Assembly: GCA_025201845.1 (NCBI GenBank)
Contig: MU603960.1
Coordinates: forward strand, 100,138-164,137
Source: Martensiomyces pterosporus
Taxonomy: Eukaryota > Kickxellomycota > Kickxellomycetes > Kickxellales > Kickxellaceae
DNA length: 64,000 nt
Direction: 5' to 3'
Part shown: positions 33,901 through 44,257 of the stretch, piece by piece
Layout of the letters: each line of letters opens with the position of its first letter
Position numbering within the stretch: position 1 is the first letter of the stretch
The notes under the pieces: model-generated
What the model saw: the letters and a program-made list of their open reading frames with translations, nothing else
What the model was told of the DNA's origin: nothing
Databases searched by the model: none
Made by a program: the position numbers and the translations under genes

Positions 33901-34819
33901 ATATGCTTTGCGCCACCAGTGCACACTTCCCGATATGAGCGCCCGGGGTAAGGACCTTCCAACTGGCTCCTCCAGCTTGTGCCACCGGCATGCATCTGGC
34001 CCCGGAGCTGTTGCGCCGACCCTATCGTCGCTGATGCCGTCTACCGCCAGCACCCCGCTACCAGCACCTCCACCCCCAGCACGCCTCGCAAGCTGCCCGT
34101 ATGAGGCTGAGAGCTCCCCAGTCGCTACACTTGTTTATGACCAGTCCCCAGCACTGGCTGCAGCAGCTATCGGGTGCAATAACCGGCGTCAGGTTGGGCA
34201 CATCTCCTCGGTGCGCTCAAGGGCATCGATGGCAAGCGCTAGCTCTAGCAGCAATCCCCCTGTTTCGGCGCTTTCGGCGCTTTCTGTGAACTCCCAGCAG
34301 CAGCACTTTCTGCCACCTGCATCCACAAAGGCATCTGCGCACCAAGACACTGCCAATGACGATGCCATGCCATGCCCTGCTGCCGCCGACGACGGAGAGA
34401 ATGCCCATGGCACAGCCTGCCCCAGTCCCACTGAGCGCAGTCACCATTCGCAGACAGACGATGATGCTCACGGCGGAGGAGGCAGCGGTGGCTGGCAGCT
34501 GAAAAACAGGATTCTGCACCCACTCAGCTCGTGGTTCCGTTCCTCTAAACAGCCGCAGCACAGCCATGGTGCAAAACAGCGCCAGCAGCAGCAGCCCTGC
34601 CTTTCCCTTTCTCCGGCTTCGTCTGCACGCAACGGCGCTGTGTCTGATGGCAGCCATGATGCAAGCGGCGCTGCTTCTGCGTCTTGTCTGGTGTCGCGTA
34701 CCTGCAGCGCGCGCCTGTTCCACCAAGGAAAAGGGTCGGCGACAGCAGCGGCTGGGAGGCGTCCAGGGCTTAATAAAGCACCCGACAGCGGCATGGTCTG
34801 CTCAATGTCTCCAGTGTAG
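30967..34819 (+). CDS. Pho85-type cyclin of the PCL/Pho80 family with long Ser/Pro/His-rich tail
   Basis: Four exons: 30967-31444, 32221-32272, 32393-32957 and 33203-34819. Phases match at each GT-AG join, giving 903 aa. The cyclin box runs from LDLFITNLVLRSRVQAGTLI (from residue 122) through VYLQRLRRRLPKEARG and MECTCHRIFLATLIVAG (exon 2) to KYLNDASPKNKYWARYS and EVNLMEKQLLFLLDFDLRI (exon 3). This is the PCL1/2 signature, so it should bind a Pho85-like CDK and direct it to substrates in cell-cycle or nutrient control. The first exon includes EITKEMIAIIALHAKNVIP, the family's N-terminal helix. Exon 4 continues the Ser/Pro/His-rich composition of exon 3. If the third intron (GTAAGC donor at 32958) is retained, a TGA at 32988 would end a 375-aa form. 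The cyclin part is certain; the tail join is likely. The specific PCL member cannot be named. Confidence 0.85.
31445..32220 (+). other. Intron 1 of the cyclin gene
   Basis: 776 nt, GTAAGC donor, TGTGTAG acceptor, phase 1. Longest intron in the window. It splits the cyclin box after PKEAR and restores it at the Gly-Met-Glu-Cys of exon 2. No gene recognised inside. Confidence 0.85.
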
Positions 34820-36440
34820 CTGGGGTCCACACCACCATGGCACCGCAGCTGCCACGGCGTGGTTCTTGGTAAGTGCTCTCTCTCTCCTGCTTGGGCTGCT
34901 CCATTTCCCATCTTCAGCTCTCTTCGCTATCCTTGGCCGATGTTTGCGCAGAGAAGGGGCCACTTTCTTCCTGCTCTTATAATTTTTCACTAATCATTTT
35001 TCTGGCCTTCCGATCGCCAGGGGTGCTTCGCTGTATAAGAATACTACAATCATTTTGCTCTGTTTAACACCCAATAATCTCGAATACATGAGCGCCATTG
35101 TGCCAGATGCTCGTTGGCGCAATAATGCAGGGCAAAGTAGCGCACCCACTGCTTTCTAGCCCACACAGCAAGGCAAGAGAGAAGGGATGTGGTGGGGTCG
35201 CTTGTTGGCGTGGCTTGCTTTGTGAACACTTGGCAATGGAGCAAATGGGCATTTATTCATCTTCATATGCCAAGCTGAAATGACGGCTCGGTGGCCAGAA
35301 TGCCTGACGTGTCCATTCACCCTTTTCCCGCCTAGCTGCCGTTTTCGCCGGCAACAAACAAGCAAAGTTCCCATTACCTCTTTGCCTTTTCTGTCGTCCA
35401 GGCTCTCTTCTCAGCCAAAACAATGAAGGGAACAGCTGTGCTCGGAACAGGCGACAAGAGCGTGACGAAGTGGGCCTCACACGCAGCAGAGCCCATTCAG
35501 CACTTCCACGCTCATCGCTTCGTACAATGTTTGGGCGTGTATAGCGCGACTAGCCCAGTGCAGCCAATGCGCGCCCACGGCCATTTCCTTTCTCAAGCAG
35601 GCAGCGGCATGCCATGTCAATTCTAGACCCAGGGCCCATTCTTTTGCACAAACACACCGTCTGGCTCCCTAACAATGTGGCCTACGTTGCCAAGGCGGAC
35701 GCACCATCCTCTTTTGTTGTGTATGGGGGCATATGCAGCGCTCGTGAAAGGCAAGCGCCACCAAACGTAGAGACCAAGGGATCGCACCTCAGATCTTCAT
35801 GGAAAAGGAGTGCTCGCTGCATAAAACACACGCTGTGCTGGTCCTCGAACAGCAGCCGGTGGCGGGAGACCATGCCTGAGCGATAGGAATGGAGGCCCCG
35901 TATTGAACACTAGTGGGAAGCGGCGCAGCGCCCTGTGTAGCATGAGGCATATGAGAGGAAGCAGAAAGAGCAAGGCTGATTTCTGGCCCTCATACTGAGG
36001 GCGTCAATGCGCAAAACTCAGCGTTGAAGATCTGCACAATATATAAACTGCGCGCCAATGCTGCACATCTTGGAGGCGCTTCTCAGACTAGCTACTGCTG
36101 CTGCTCCGCCTTTTTGTATCTGTTTTTAGCGTCTGTACATACAGTGTGCACTCAGCATTATTGCATATTTCTATATTCTGTAGTAGGCGTTTTCCTGTGG
36201 TCGCCAACCAAGAGCTTTGCCAAGAGCTGCTGCTGCTGCTCCCTCGAGCCACCACCAAACCTGACACCGTATTACAAACACTGCCCTCCTTGTCGTTCCC
36301 CCATATAAATACCATTCGCTATAGATACTGCCCTTTTTCAATTTCCCCACCCAAGCGACCTTGTTCTGCCCATCTCAGCGCCATTCCGCGGGACCCGCTT
36401 CTCTTCACTCACCCAACTCATTAAAGTGCCTTTTTCTGAT
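34820..36440. other. 3' flank of cyclin gene, with a probable 3'-UTR intron, and promoter of aminotransferase
   Basis: A good intron signature lies at 34869-35020: GTAAGT donor, CACTAATC branch, T-rich tract, CCAG acceptor, starting 49 nt after the cyclin stop. The rest, about 35.1-36.0 kb, has no recognised gene. TATA-like elements near 36040 and 36304 belong to the next gene. Confidence 0.55.
36304..36311 (+). promoter_or_regulatory. TATA box for the aminotransferase gene
   Basis: TATAAATA in CCATATAAATACC, 137 bases upstream of the ATG; a second TATATAAA lies at 36040-36047. Confidence 0.5.
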
Positions 36441-37982
36441 ATGGTTGCGTCCACCAATTCGCCGCAGCTCCCTGAGCCAAAGGATATACGCGATCTCTTC
36501 GTGCCATCTATGCGCGGTCCCCAGAAGAGCGCATTCAAGTCTGTCATGGGCAGCCCAACACTGGCAATGATAAACATGGCAGGCGGCGTGCCTCACCCAA
36601 GCACCTTTCCACTACACCAGCTACAAGCCACGGTCAAGCCATCGCCTAGCCGCCCTAGCAGCAGCAATGCCGACAACACGCTTGTACTCGAGAAATCGCG
36701 CAAAAGCCGTTCTGTCGAGAGTCTAGACGAGCTGCTCCAGTATGGCGACGGCTGCGGCTTGGACAGCTACCGCAGCTTCTTGCGCGAGCATACACGGCGG
36801 ACCCACTCGCCCAAATACGCTGGCTGGGATGTCATTGCCTCCTGCGGGAACACAGACTCCATAAACAAGGCTGTGTCGTTGTTTTGCGAGCCTGGCGACG
36901 CTATTCTGGTCGAGAGGTGGACGTTCCCCGGTGCTCTGAGCGGCCTTGCTGCAGCAAAGGTGCGGCCTGTTCCGGTCGAGATCGATGGCGAAGGGATGGT
37001 CCCCGAGTCCCTCGACAGCATCTGCAGCAGCTGGCACGGTGCGCGCCCCTTGCGTGCCGCCTATGTCATTCCCACGGGCCAAAACCCAACAGGAGCTACA
37101 ATGTCTCTGGCACGGCGCAAGAGCATTTATGCAGTAGCACAAAAGCATAACCTCGCCATTATTGAGGACGACCCCTATTACTTTTTGCAATTCCCACCAC
37201 TGCGTGCCAGCACTACAAGCGGCAGCGGCAGCGGCTCCCACGGGTCACCCCATTTAGACAGCGGTGTACAGTCAGGCGAGCAGCTGTGGGAGCTGGTCCC
37301 GTCGCTCTTGTCGCTTGACGTCGATGGTCGTGTGATCCGACTGGATTCGTTCAGCAAGATCCTTGCCCCAAACCTCCGCTGTGGCTGGATCACAGCACCG
37401 ACATACATCCTGGACAAGCTGCAGATTCTCAACGAGACAACCATCCTTCAGCCATCAGGGCTCTCACAGGGTGTCATCTCGAAGCTCCTTAACGACACAT
37501 GGGGAGTGGATGGCTGGGATGCGCACCTGCGGGACCTGCGTGCTGCGTACACAATCCGCCGGGATGCCTTTGTCGGTATGGTTGAAAAGCACCTATCGGG
37601 GCTTGTGGAATACACCGTTCCTACTGCCGGCATGTTTTTGTGGATGAGCGTCGACTTGGGCAGCGCTGCCTCTGACCCAACCGCAATGATGCGCTTGCTC
37701 GAGAACATGAAGAGGTGCGGTGTGATGATGGCACCGGGAATGCCATTCAATACAGCGCCGCCTGCCTCAAGCCCATCCAAGCCGGAAAACTACCTGCGTG
37801 CGGCATTCGCTCTTGTTGACATTGACATGTTTGAGCCTGCACTTGCCCGTCTGGCACAAGCCATCACCGCCATCAGAAATGGACAAGCCACAACGTCCCC
37901 GGCAGCCTCTGCCTCGAAGGCCCTCGCAGATGAAGCTGGCACCAGCCGCGAAGCAGCAGCAGCCAATGCCAGTAGCAGCTAG
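36441..37982 (+). CDS. PLP-dependent aromatic/2-aminoadipate aminotransferase (Aro8-like)
   Basis: 513 aa from the first in-frame ATG at 36441 (the frame reaches a GTG at 36426). Fold-type I aminotransferase of the Aro8/Aro9/KAT-II type, acting on aromatic amino acids or 2-aminoadipate with 2-oxoglutarate in the cytosol. Seen: the substrate-side NMAGGVPHPSTFPL segment, the cofactor-binding SCGNTDSINKA helix, PTGQNPTG, EDDPYYFLQF, and the Schiff-base lysine in DSFSKILAPNLRCGW (Lys306). A short Ser/Gly insert (residues about 255-275) and an Ala/Ser-rich C-terminal tail of about 35 residues are extras. No mitochondrial presequence is obvious. Substrate preference cannot be fixed from sequence. 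Convergent with HMT1. Confidence 0.92.
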   Translation: MVASTNSPQLPEPKDIRDLFVPSMRGPQKSAFKSVMGSPTLAMINMAGGVPHPSTFPLHQLQATVKPSPSRPSSSNADNTLVLEKSRKSRSVESLDELLQYGDGCGLDSYRSFLREHTRRTHSPKYAGWDVIASCGNTDSINKAVSLFCEPGDAILVERWTFPGALSGLAAAKVRPVPVEIDGEGMVPESLDSICSSWHGARPLRAAYVIPTGQNPTGATMSLARRKSIYAVAQKHNLAIIEDDPYYFLQFPPLRASTTSGSGSGSHGSPHLDSGVQSGEQLWELVPSLLSLDVDGRVIRLDSFSKILAPNLRCGWITAPTYILDKLQILNETTILQPSGLSQGVISKLLNDTWGVDGWDAHLRDLRAAYTIRRDAFVGMVEKHLSGLVEYTVPTAGMFLWMSVDLGSAASDPTAMMRLLENMKRCGVMMAPGMPFNTAPPASSPSKPENYLRAAFALVDIDMFEPALARLAQAITAIRNGQATTSPAASASKALADEAGTSREAAAANASSS

Positions 37983-38122
37983 CAAGCGCCAGCTATCTCA
38001 GCAGAGCATGCCGCGCTATTCACAGGTTTTTATCCACCAATTTCGCAATATGCACCTCTACATGTCCATCACATAGCCAGCCCAAGAGATATATGCTAAA
38101 CTTCACTCAGAAGACGGTTGTG

Positions 38123-38128
38123 TTTATT
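38123..38128 (-). terminator. Polyadenylation signal of HMT1
   Basis: AATAAA on the minus strand, about 80 nt past the HMT1 stop codon, in CCTTGCAATAAACAC. Confidence 0.5.
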
Positions 38129-38206
38129 GCAAGGTTCTGTAACAGCACACGTTCTTTTTCATATATACGCAGAGGAGGATGTTGTCTGAGTGTTCAAATG
38201 GCGTGT

Positions 38207-39205
38207 TTAGCACATCCTGTACTGCACATGGTCCTTGGTCGTGGCCTCCTTGCCCTCCAGCTCATAGCCGATTGCGATGTCCAAGTCGCGGGGGTTCTCA
38301 GCATTGGGAGCACACGTAAGGTTGCCCTTGATTACGTCGCCCTTGCAGACAGTCAGGGTGTCGGTGGTGTAGAACACGGTCTGCTTCCAGTGAGTGTACT
38401 TGGCAAACGGGCCTGTGCTGAAGCGAATGGGCTTGTGGCAGGCGCGGAACTCGATATCGAACCAGGAGATGAATGCGTGGACATAGTCGTCGCGGTTGAC
38501 GGTCACCTCAAAAGGAACGCTGAATGTCAGGTCCTCCTTCTTCACAGTCAGAATGTCGATGGTCTTGAATGTGCACTGCGACGAGTTAACAAAGCGGGAC
38601 TCGACAGTGTCAACCAGGGGCTCCTTCCGTGCTGCCTCCTTGAGGCACGACATCTTGAATCCGTACACATCGTTCCAGAAGTTGAGCTTCTCCTCCTTGT
38701 AGTCGCCGTCCTCGATCGTCGCAATGACCATGGTTGCTGTGTCGGGGAAGATCATGCCGTCGGGCTGGAGGTACTTGTCGCGGGCAACAAGGACCGTGTC
38801 AAGCATGCTCTCGTAGAGCAGGAAGTAGCCCATCCACTCTGAAATGATAATGTCGACCTTGTCAAACGGAAGAACAACCTCCTCCATCTTACCCTTGAGC
38901 AAGGTGATCTTGTCCGAAAGACCGTTCTCCTCGACGATCAGCTTGGCCTTGTCGATGATGTTCGACATGTCCACACCAATGACGTGCTTAGCACCGGCCT
39001 TGGCCGCGAACATGCTAAGAATACCGGTTCCGCACCCAACATCAAGGACGATTTTGTCCTTGAAGATGTGCTTGTTCTTGATGATCGAGTCCCGGTACGA
39101 CATGGTGCGCACCTCGTCCTTGAGCATCTCCTCGTGGATGCCAAAGTGGGCATACGAATCAAAGTAGTAGTCCTTGCTGGTCATGCCGGTGCTCTGAGAC
39201 GCCAT
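38207..39205 (-). CDS. HMT1: Protein arginine N-methyltransferase 1 (Hmt1/Rmt1, PRMT1)
   Basis: 332 aa, ATG at 39205. Type I PRMT making monomethyl and asymmetric dimethyl arginine on RNA-binding proteins and histone H4 with S-adenosylmethionine. All landmarks are intact: YFDSYAHFGIHEEMLKD with the YFxxY motif, SAM site VLDVGCGTG (residues 53-61), the double-E loop SEWMGYFLLYESM (Glu123, Glu132) and the THW loop (271-273). The C-terminal beta-barrel and dimerisation arm region are present, and the length is close to yeast Hmt1. A minus-strand AATAAA lies at 38123-38128. It shares a short divergent intergenic region with UreF. Confidence 0.97.
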   Translation of the reverse strand: MASQSTGMTSKDYYFDSYAHFGIHEEMLKDEVRTMSYRDSIIKNKHIFKDKIVLDVGCGTGILSMFAAKAGAKHVIGVDMSNIIDKAKLIVEENGLSDKITLLKGKMEEVVLPFDKVDIIISEWMGYFLLYESMLDTVLVARDKYLQPDGMIFPDTATMVIATIEDGDYKEEKLNFWNDVYGFKMSCLKEAARKEPLVDTVESRFVNSSQCTFKTIDILTVKKEDLTFSVPFEVTVNRDDYVHAFISWFDIEFRACHKPIRFSTGPFAKYTHWKQTVFYTTDTLTVCKGDVIKGNLTCAPNAENPRDLDIAIGYELEGKEATTKDHVQYRMC

Positions 39206-39617
39206 TCTTTGACTTTTCCTCTTGGTGTAGGTGTGGAGCGTACAAACAAAGGCACAGCGTATTGGAAAGGAGGAAGGAGAGGGAGGGAGGAAGAATAGTG
39301 ACTTTGCGAGAGCTGTGCACTGCAGGTGGCTTTTATGGCTTGTTAGCCCGGGAACCTAAAGCAAAAAAAAAAAAAAAAAAGTTGGGAAAATTTTGAGTGG
39401 ACGGCTCAGCAGCTCCCGAGTCGAATATCCGCAACATCACGTGCTAGATTGCAGGCCAGCGCGCACTATTTTGACCGTCCCACCCAGCATTTTGGCATCC
39501 GATGACTAACCACCATGTCTCTGCTGCTCACACTACTGCTACTGCTGCAACCTCTGTTCCCCTCAAACACACGCGCACACTTGCAGCCCCTCTATATACT
39601 TGCTTGTTTTGCAATAC
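39206..39617. other. Divergent promoter HMT1 / UreF with an A18 tract
   Basis: 412 bases. An uninterrupted run of 18 A at 39363-39380 may act as a nucleosome-excluding element. TCACGTG occurs at about 39437-39443. It also contains the UreF uORF (39515-39625). Confidence 0.6.
39363..39380 (+). repeat. A18 homopolymer
   Basis: Eighteen consecutive A between the divergent HMT1 and UreF starts. Confidence 0.95.
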
Positions 39618-39625
39618 ATGGATAA
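39515..39625 (+). other. Candidate uORF overlapping the UreF start
   Basis: ATG in a strong ACCACCATGT context opens 36 codons rich in Leu (MSLLLTLLLLLQPLF...). Its TAA (39623-39625) falls just inside the UreF CDS, whose ATG is at 39618, in another frame. Whether the transcript starts upstream of 39515 is not known from sequence. Confidence 0.4.
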
Positions 39626-40570
39626 GGAGACTTGGCTTCTTTGGCTTCTCGCCGACTCCCAGCTTCCGACTGGGGGGTTTGTTGCCTCAGCTGGCCTCGA
39701 GGCGGCGATCCAGGGTGGCCTGATACGCGACGGCGCCTTGGAATGGGAGGACGACTCGTTTGTGGAGTTTATTCGCGGCAGCACGCACAACCAAGCGAGG
39801 TTTGCACTGCCATTCTGCTCAAGGACTCACGAGCAGGTATCGAGGCACCTGGAGCGCGCGTTCAGCACTAGTGATGAACATGATAAGGTCGTCGCACTGG
39901 TACTGGAGGACATTGTCCGCATTGACAGCTACCACCATGCAATGGTATCTTCAAACAAGGTGGCTATGCGCGCATCGGTGGCTCAGGGGGGCGGGCTGCT
40001 GAGCTTGTTCAACAGGGGGTACGCGCAGGCCAACTTTATGGCCAACAAGCGCGGGCAGACATGCGTCAGGGTTGCAAAGGAGCTGCAGCGTCTCTCGCGC
40101 TTGGGAGAGATCCGGGCGCATTGGCCAACCGTGTTTGGGTTTGTGTGCGCGGCAATGGACATAGGTCTAGGTAGGCTGTCCATCCACATATACACAGATG
40201 TGTGCTTGCCAGCACGTGGAGTTCGCCAGTCAGTAAACAGCACCCTGGATTTTGTCTTTGCTAATGCGGCACATGCATCCTTGTCATACACAATGTAGCG
40301 CGGATGCAGCAGCTGTACCTGTTCCAGTTCCTGCGCCAAATATTCTCTGCAGCCATCCGCCTGAACCTTATCGGTCCGCTGAAGGCGCAGACCCTTGAAT
40401 GCGACATGCTGTTCTTTGTTGACGATCTGCTGAAGCGGCACTCCCACCTGCGTGCAGCGAGCAGTACCACAGAGGACATATTTGGCGAGTCCGTCGTCTA
40501 CACCGAGCCCATTCTTGAGCTCTACCAGGGAATGCACGACCGGCTGTACTCGCGTATCTTCAACAGCTAA
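39618..40570 (+). CDS. Urease accessory protein UreF
   Basis: Two exons, 39618-40170 and 40299-40570 (274 aa), joined across a 128-nt phase-1 intron (GTAGGC donor, GCTAAT branch-like site, AATGTAG acceptor). UreF works with UreD/UreH and UreG to load nickel into apo-urease in the cytosol. The start is placed at MDKETWLLWLLADSQLPTGG, matching the family's LLQLADSALPxGGFAHSxGLEAAV opening (here FVASAGLEAAIQGG). Further support comes from MRASVAQGGGLLSLF..., HWPTVFGFVCAAMDIGL, and exon 2 with FQFLRQIFSAAIRLNLIGPL, the conserved helix near the UreF C-terminus. Without splicing, the frame runs into a stop at 40298. Presence implies that the organism makes nickel urease; urease itself is not in this window. 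Confidence 0.9.
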
Positions 40571-40694
40571 CCTGCACATTTGCTCAATGATGCCACACTG
40601 CTTTCTGCCTGACATTGTCAATAATACTGGTATATAAGCTTTATATGAATGAATGGGCGGCGCCCAGCCTCCTTGGCTGCCAGTGAGCAGGGGC

Positions 40695-40994
40695 TTAGTA
40701 AGGAAGCAGCCGATCCAAGTGGCGCTTGTGAGCCTTGGTGCACACAACAGGCGCATGCTTTCCACGGCGAGTGTCTGGCGTCAGACGGCGGTTGAGGTGC
40801 CGGAGGCCGACCTGTCTACGCTGATAAAGCCCCTTTGCGATGGCCTTCCACCTCTTTGCTGCTCCCTTGTGTGTCTTCAGCTTCGCCATTCCACGAATCG
40901 CCTGCGCCTGGGGACCGCCAAGCATCGATTGCGAAGCGGCCATGCCGACCAGCCGCGACGCCGTTTGTAGCGTTCCAAAAATACCTGCAAACAT
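40695..40994 (-). CDS. Mitochondrial large-subunit ribosomal protein bL35m
   Basis: 99 aa, ATG at 40994. Bacterial-type L35 core KLKTHKGAAKRWKAIAKG (from residue 38) followed by the basic QRRQVGLRHLNRRLTPDTRRGKHAP segment typical of L35 (KxxHxLxxKxxKRKR). The first 35 residues (MFAGIFGTLQTASRLVGMAA...) are hydrophobic with scattered Arg and no acidic residues, as expected of a mitochondrial presequence. Divergent from MetRS and convergent with UreF. No intron. Confidence 0.88.
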   Translation of the reverse strand: MFAGIFGTLQTASRLVGMAASQSMLGGPQAQAIRGMAKLKTHKGAAKRWKAIAKGLYQRRQVGLRHLNRRLTPDTRRGKHAPVVCTKAHKRHLDRLLPY

Positions 40995-41377
40995 TATTAG
41001 ATAAGTGTAGCCAAGATACCCGTTGCAGAGACAAGCAGAATGCTGAATTGCAAGCAGGAATGGCGGAATTCATATGGTCCAGGCTGGCTGGGGGATCAGA
41101 GAATAGCATTTTCTTGCCGCTGATAGCAGCTTGAGCCGAGCCACCCACCCTGCATTGTGTTATTTTGCCATGCCGCTCTGCTTCGGCTCCAGCTCAACAG
41201 TCCAGCCAGACAGCCCGCACCGCTGTTGCCACAAAAAAAAAAGCCTGTGGAAAGCATAAGAACAAGCTGCAGCTGCAGCATGTTATTTCTCCTTCCCAGC
41301 ACCAACACACTTTTATCTCACTCATACTTGCTATTGCTACTCCTGCAGCACAAAAAGAACCAACGAAGGAAAACGAA
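40995..41377. other. Divergent promoter bL35m / MetRS
   Basis: 383 bases with short A-tracts (CACAAAAAAAAAAGCC near 41233). The MetRS frame is open through much of it, but without conservation-like composition, so it was treated as leader. Confidence 0.45.
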
Positions 41378-44074
41378 ATGTCTGGCCCTCAAATCGCTGT
41401 TGTTAGAAATCTAGCACCTCCGCCTGCAAACACCAGTGCGGCTGCTGGCCTGCTCAAAATCCTCATTGCCGCCCATGCTACCGGCACCGCCGTACAGTTC
41501 AGCGACGCCGAGCCCACAACACCCAAATCGAAGCAGCCCTACTGGGTCGCCCTCGGCGATTCATCGACAAAACTTTTCGACGCCAACGCCGTGGTTCGCT
41601 TCCTGTACAAGACTGGGAGCCTTGCTCTCGGCGAGCGCCTCGCTGTAGAGCAGGTGCTCGAGTGGGAGGAGAAGGTTCTTAGCGGCCTGCCTGTGGACAA
41701 GGACCTCGACATGATCTTTGCCACAGCAGAGGCCAAGGCCCACCTGCTGAACTCTGATGGCCCTGCTGGCGCTGTTGATGCTGTTCTCTTTGGTGCGCTC
41801 TACTACGCTCTTTCCAACGCCAAGAGCGCCGTTGTCGACAAGTACCCAGCCTTGAAGAGGTGGTTCGAGCACCATCTTGCGGCGACCGCTGCCGCATCGG
41901 TCCTGGCGGAATACAGTGCTAACGTGAGTCACCTCCATTATGCCAACGATCTATTCCCACCCACATGCACACCAGCATCACCTGTGCTGCGGTGAACATT
42001 TGCACAAAGGGCACAAAATGGCGCCATCCAGTGCAGATTACCTGCCAGTCATGCCGCATGTGTGACTCTTTTTTTATTGCTGCTGAGACAGATATGGCTT
42101 ACCACATGCAGGCTGATTTCGAATACCCTGCGGGCTTGTTTCTTTTCTTTTTAGGTTGTCAAGGTCTTGGTGCGCGAGGAGCCCTCGCTGGAGAACCGCA
42201 GTGTGAACGCTGACATTGGCTTTACGTTCGACAAGTCAGCTATCGTCCTTCCTCAGAAGGGTGCGAAGAATGTGCTGATCACCTCAGCGCTGCCCTATGT
42301 GAACAACGTCCCACACCTGGGCAATGTGATTGGATCGACTTTGTCTGCCGACGTCTTTGCGCGCTACTCTCGTGTCCGTGGAAACAACACGCTGTACATT
42401 TGCGGCACCGACGAATACGGAACCGCTACCGAGACCAAGGCGCTTGAGGAGGGTGTTTCTTGTCAGGAGCTGTGCGACAAGTACCATACCCTGCATAAGG
42501 ATGTCTACGATTGGTTCGGTCTGTCATTCAACTACTTTGGCCGCACGACCACCAAGAAGCAGACTGATATCGTGCAAGGAATCTTCCGCAAGTGCTACGA
42601 CAATGGCTTCATCGTCGAGAACGCTATGACCCAGCTGTACTGCGAGGCATGCAGCCGTTTCCTTGCTGATCGCTATGTCGAAGGCACCTGCCCCTATTGC
42701 AACTATGACGATGCGCGCGGCGACCAGTGCGACAAGTGCGGCAAGCTCATCAACGCAGTTGACCTCATCGACCCTCGCTGCAAGCTCGATGGCAACCGCC
42801 CTGTCATTCGCGAGTCGAAGCACCTGTTCCTCGACCTTGAGAGGCTGCAGCCCAAATGCGATGCCTTTGTCAGCGAGTCGTCTGAGGCTGGCAGGTGGTC
42901 GGCCAACGGCCTGACGATTACCAACAGCTGGCTCAAGGAGGGCCTCAAGCCCCGCTGCATCACCCGTGATCTCAAGTGGGGGGTGCCTGTGCCTCTTGAT
43001 GGATACGAGAGCAAGGTGTTCTACGTGTGGTTTGACGCCTGCATCGGCTACCCGTCGATCACGGCAAACTACACCGACGAATGGGAGAGCTGGTGGAAGA
43101 ACCCTGACAACGTCAAGCTCTACCAGTTCATGGGCAAGGACAATGTTCCATTCCACACCGTGGTCTTCCCTAGCACTGAGATTGCCTCTGGCGAAGACTG
43201 GACTTTCCTCCACCACATCTCCACCTGCGAGTACCTCAACTACGAGACCGGCAAGTTCTCCAAGTCGCGCGGCGTCGGTGTGTTTGGAAACAACGCTCGC
43301 GAGACCGGTGTGCCTGCTGATGTCTGGCGCTACTTCCTCCTGGCCAACCGCCCCGAGTCTGCCGACACCGTGTTCACTTGGAACGACTTTGTAGCACGCA
43401 ACAACAACGAGCTGCTCGCCAACATTGGAAACTTCTGCAACCGCGTGGTCAAGTTCCTCGACGCCAACACAAAGTACGCCGGTGTCCTCCCAGCTGCCGA
43501 TCCCTCGCTTATTGCTCCTGGTGCCGACACCAGCGACCGCAGGCTTATCGATGACGTCAACGCCCTCCTGGCCCGCTACATCGAGCAGATGGATGGCGTC
43601 CACCTCAAGAGCGGCCTGCGCACGGCCATGGAGATCTCTGCTCGCGGCAACCAATATCTCCAAGAGTCCAAGCTCGATAATGCGCTGTACAGCGACCACC
43701 GTGCCCAGTGCGACACTGTTCTTGCTGTTGCCACGAACCTGATCTATCTGCTCAGTGCAGTGTTCCACCCCTTCATGCCCGCTACCTCTGCCAGCATCGC
43801 ACGCCAGCTCAATGCGCCAGAGCGTGTTCTCACAGAAACATTCGAGCTTGAGCTCAAGCCTGGCCACGTCATTGGCAAGGCCGAGTACCTCTTCAACCGC
43901 ATTGATGAGAAGAAGATCGAGGAGTGGCGCGCCAAGTTTGGGGGCAGCCAGGACAAGGACGTCGAGGCTCAGTCCAAGAGCAAGAAGAGCAAGAGCAAGA
44001 AGGCCAAGACCAAGACCACCTCGGAAACCAACGCTGAAGACACTGGTGCCAACAGCGCTGCTACCAAGAACTAA
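41378..44074 (+). CDS. MES1: Cytosolic methionyl-tRNA synthetase
   Basis: Two exons, 41378-41923 and 42155-44074 (821 aa), with a 231-nt phase-0 intron (GTGAGT...TTTTTAG). Charges tRNA-Met with methionine in the cytosol. Exon 1 encodes a GST-like N-terminal domain (KLFDANAVVRFLYK, VEQVLEWEEKVL, ALYYALSNAK), the module that in yeast Mes1 binds Arc1. Exon 2 holds the class I catalytic core: PYVNNVPHLGN with HIGH-type HLGN at 236-239, the zinc-binding knuckle from Cys345 (CEACSRF, CPYC, CDKC), and KFSKS at 549-553, the KMSKS loop. An anticodon-binding helical domain follows, ending in a Lys-rich tail (KSKKSKSKKAKTKTT) that may bind tRNA nonspecifically. The short span after the KMSKS loop agrees with fungal cytosolic rather than mitochondrial enzymes. 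Confidence 0.96.
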
Positions 44075-44257
44075 ACATGCAGCGGCCCACTATGATATTC
44101 CACGTGCCTCCACCCAATGTTGAGGGCCCTGCCAATCAAGGTATATTGCTGTTCCCTAATACACGCGCAACTTTTTCCAACTGCAAGCGGCTTTTTTCCC
44201 TCCTTATTTTTCTCTTCTAGCCTACAGTCCTTTAGAAACAAAAGCTGGTCATCTGAA

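Noticed and set aside
42524..43867. 447-codon minus-strand frame opposite MetRS
   Set aside because: Mirror image of conserved MetRS codons; no independent promoter or motif.
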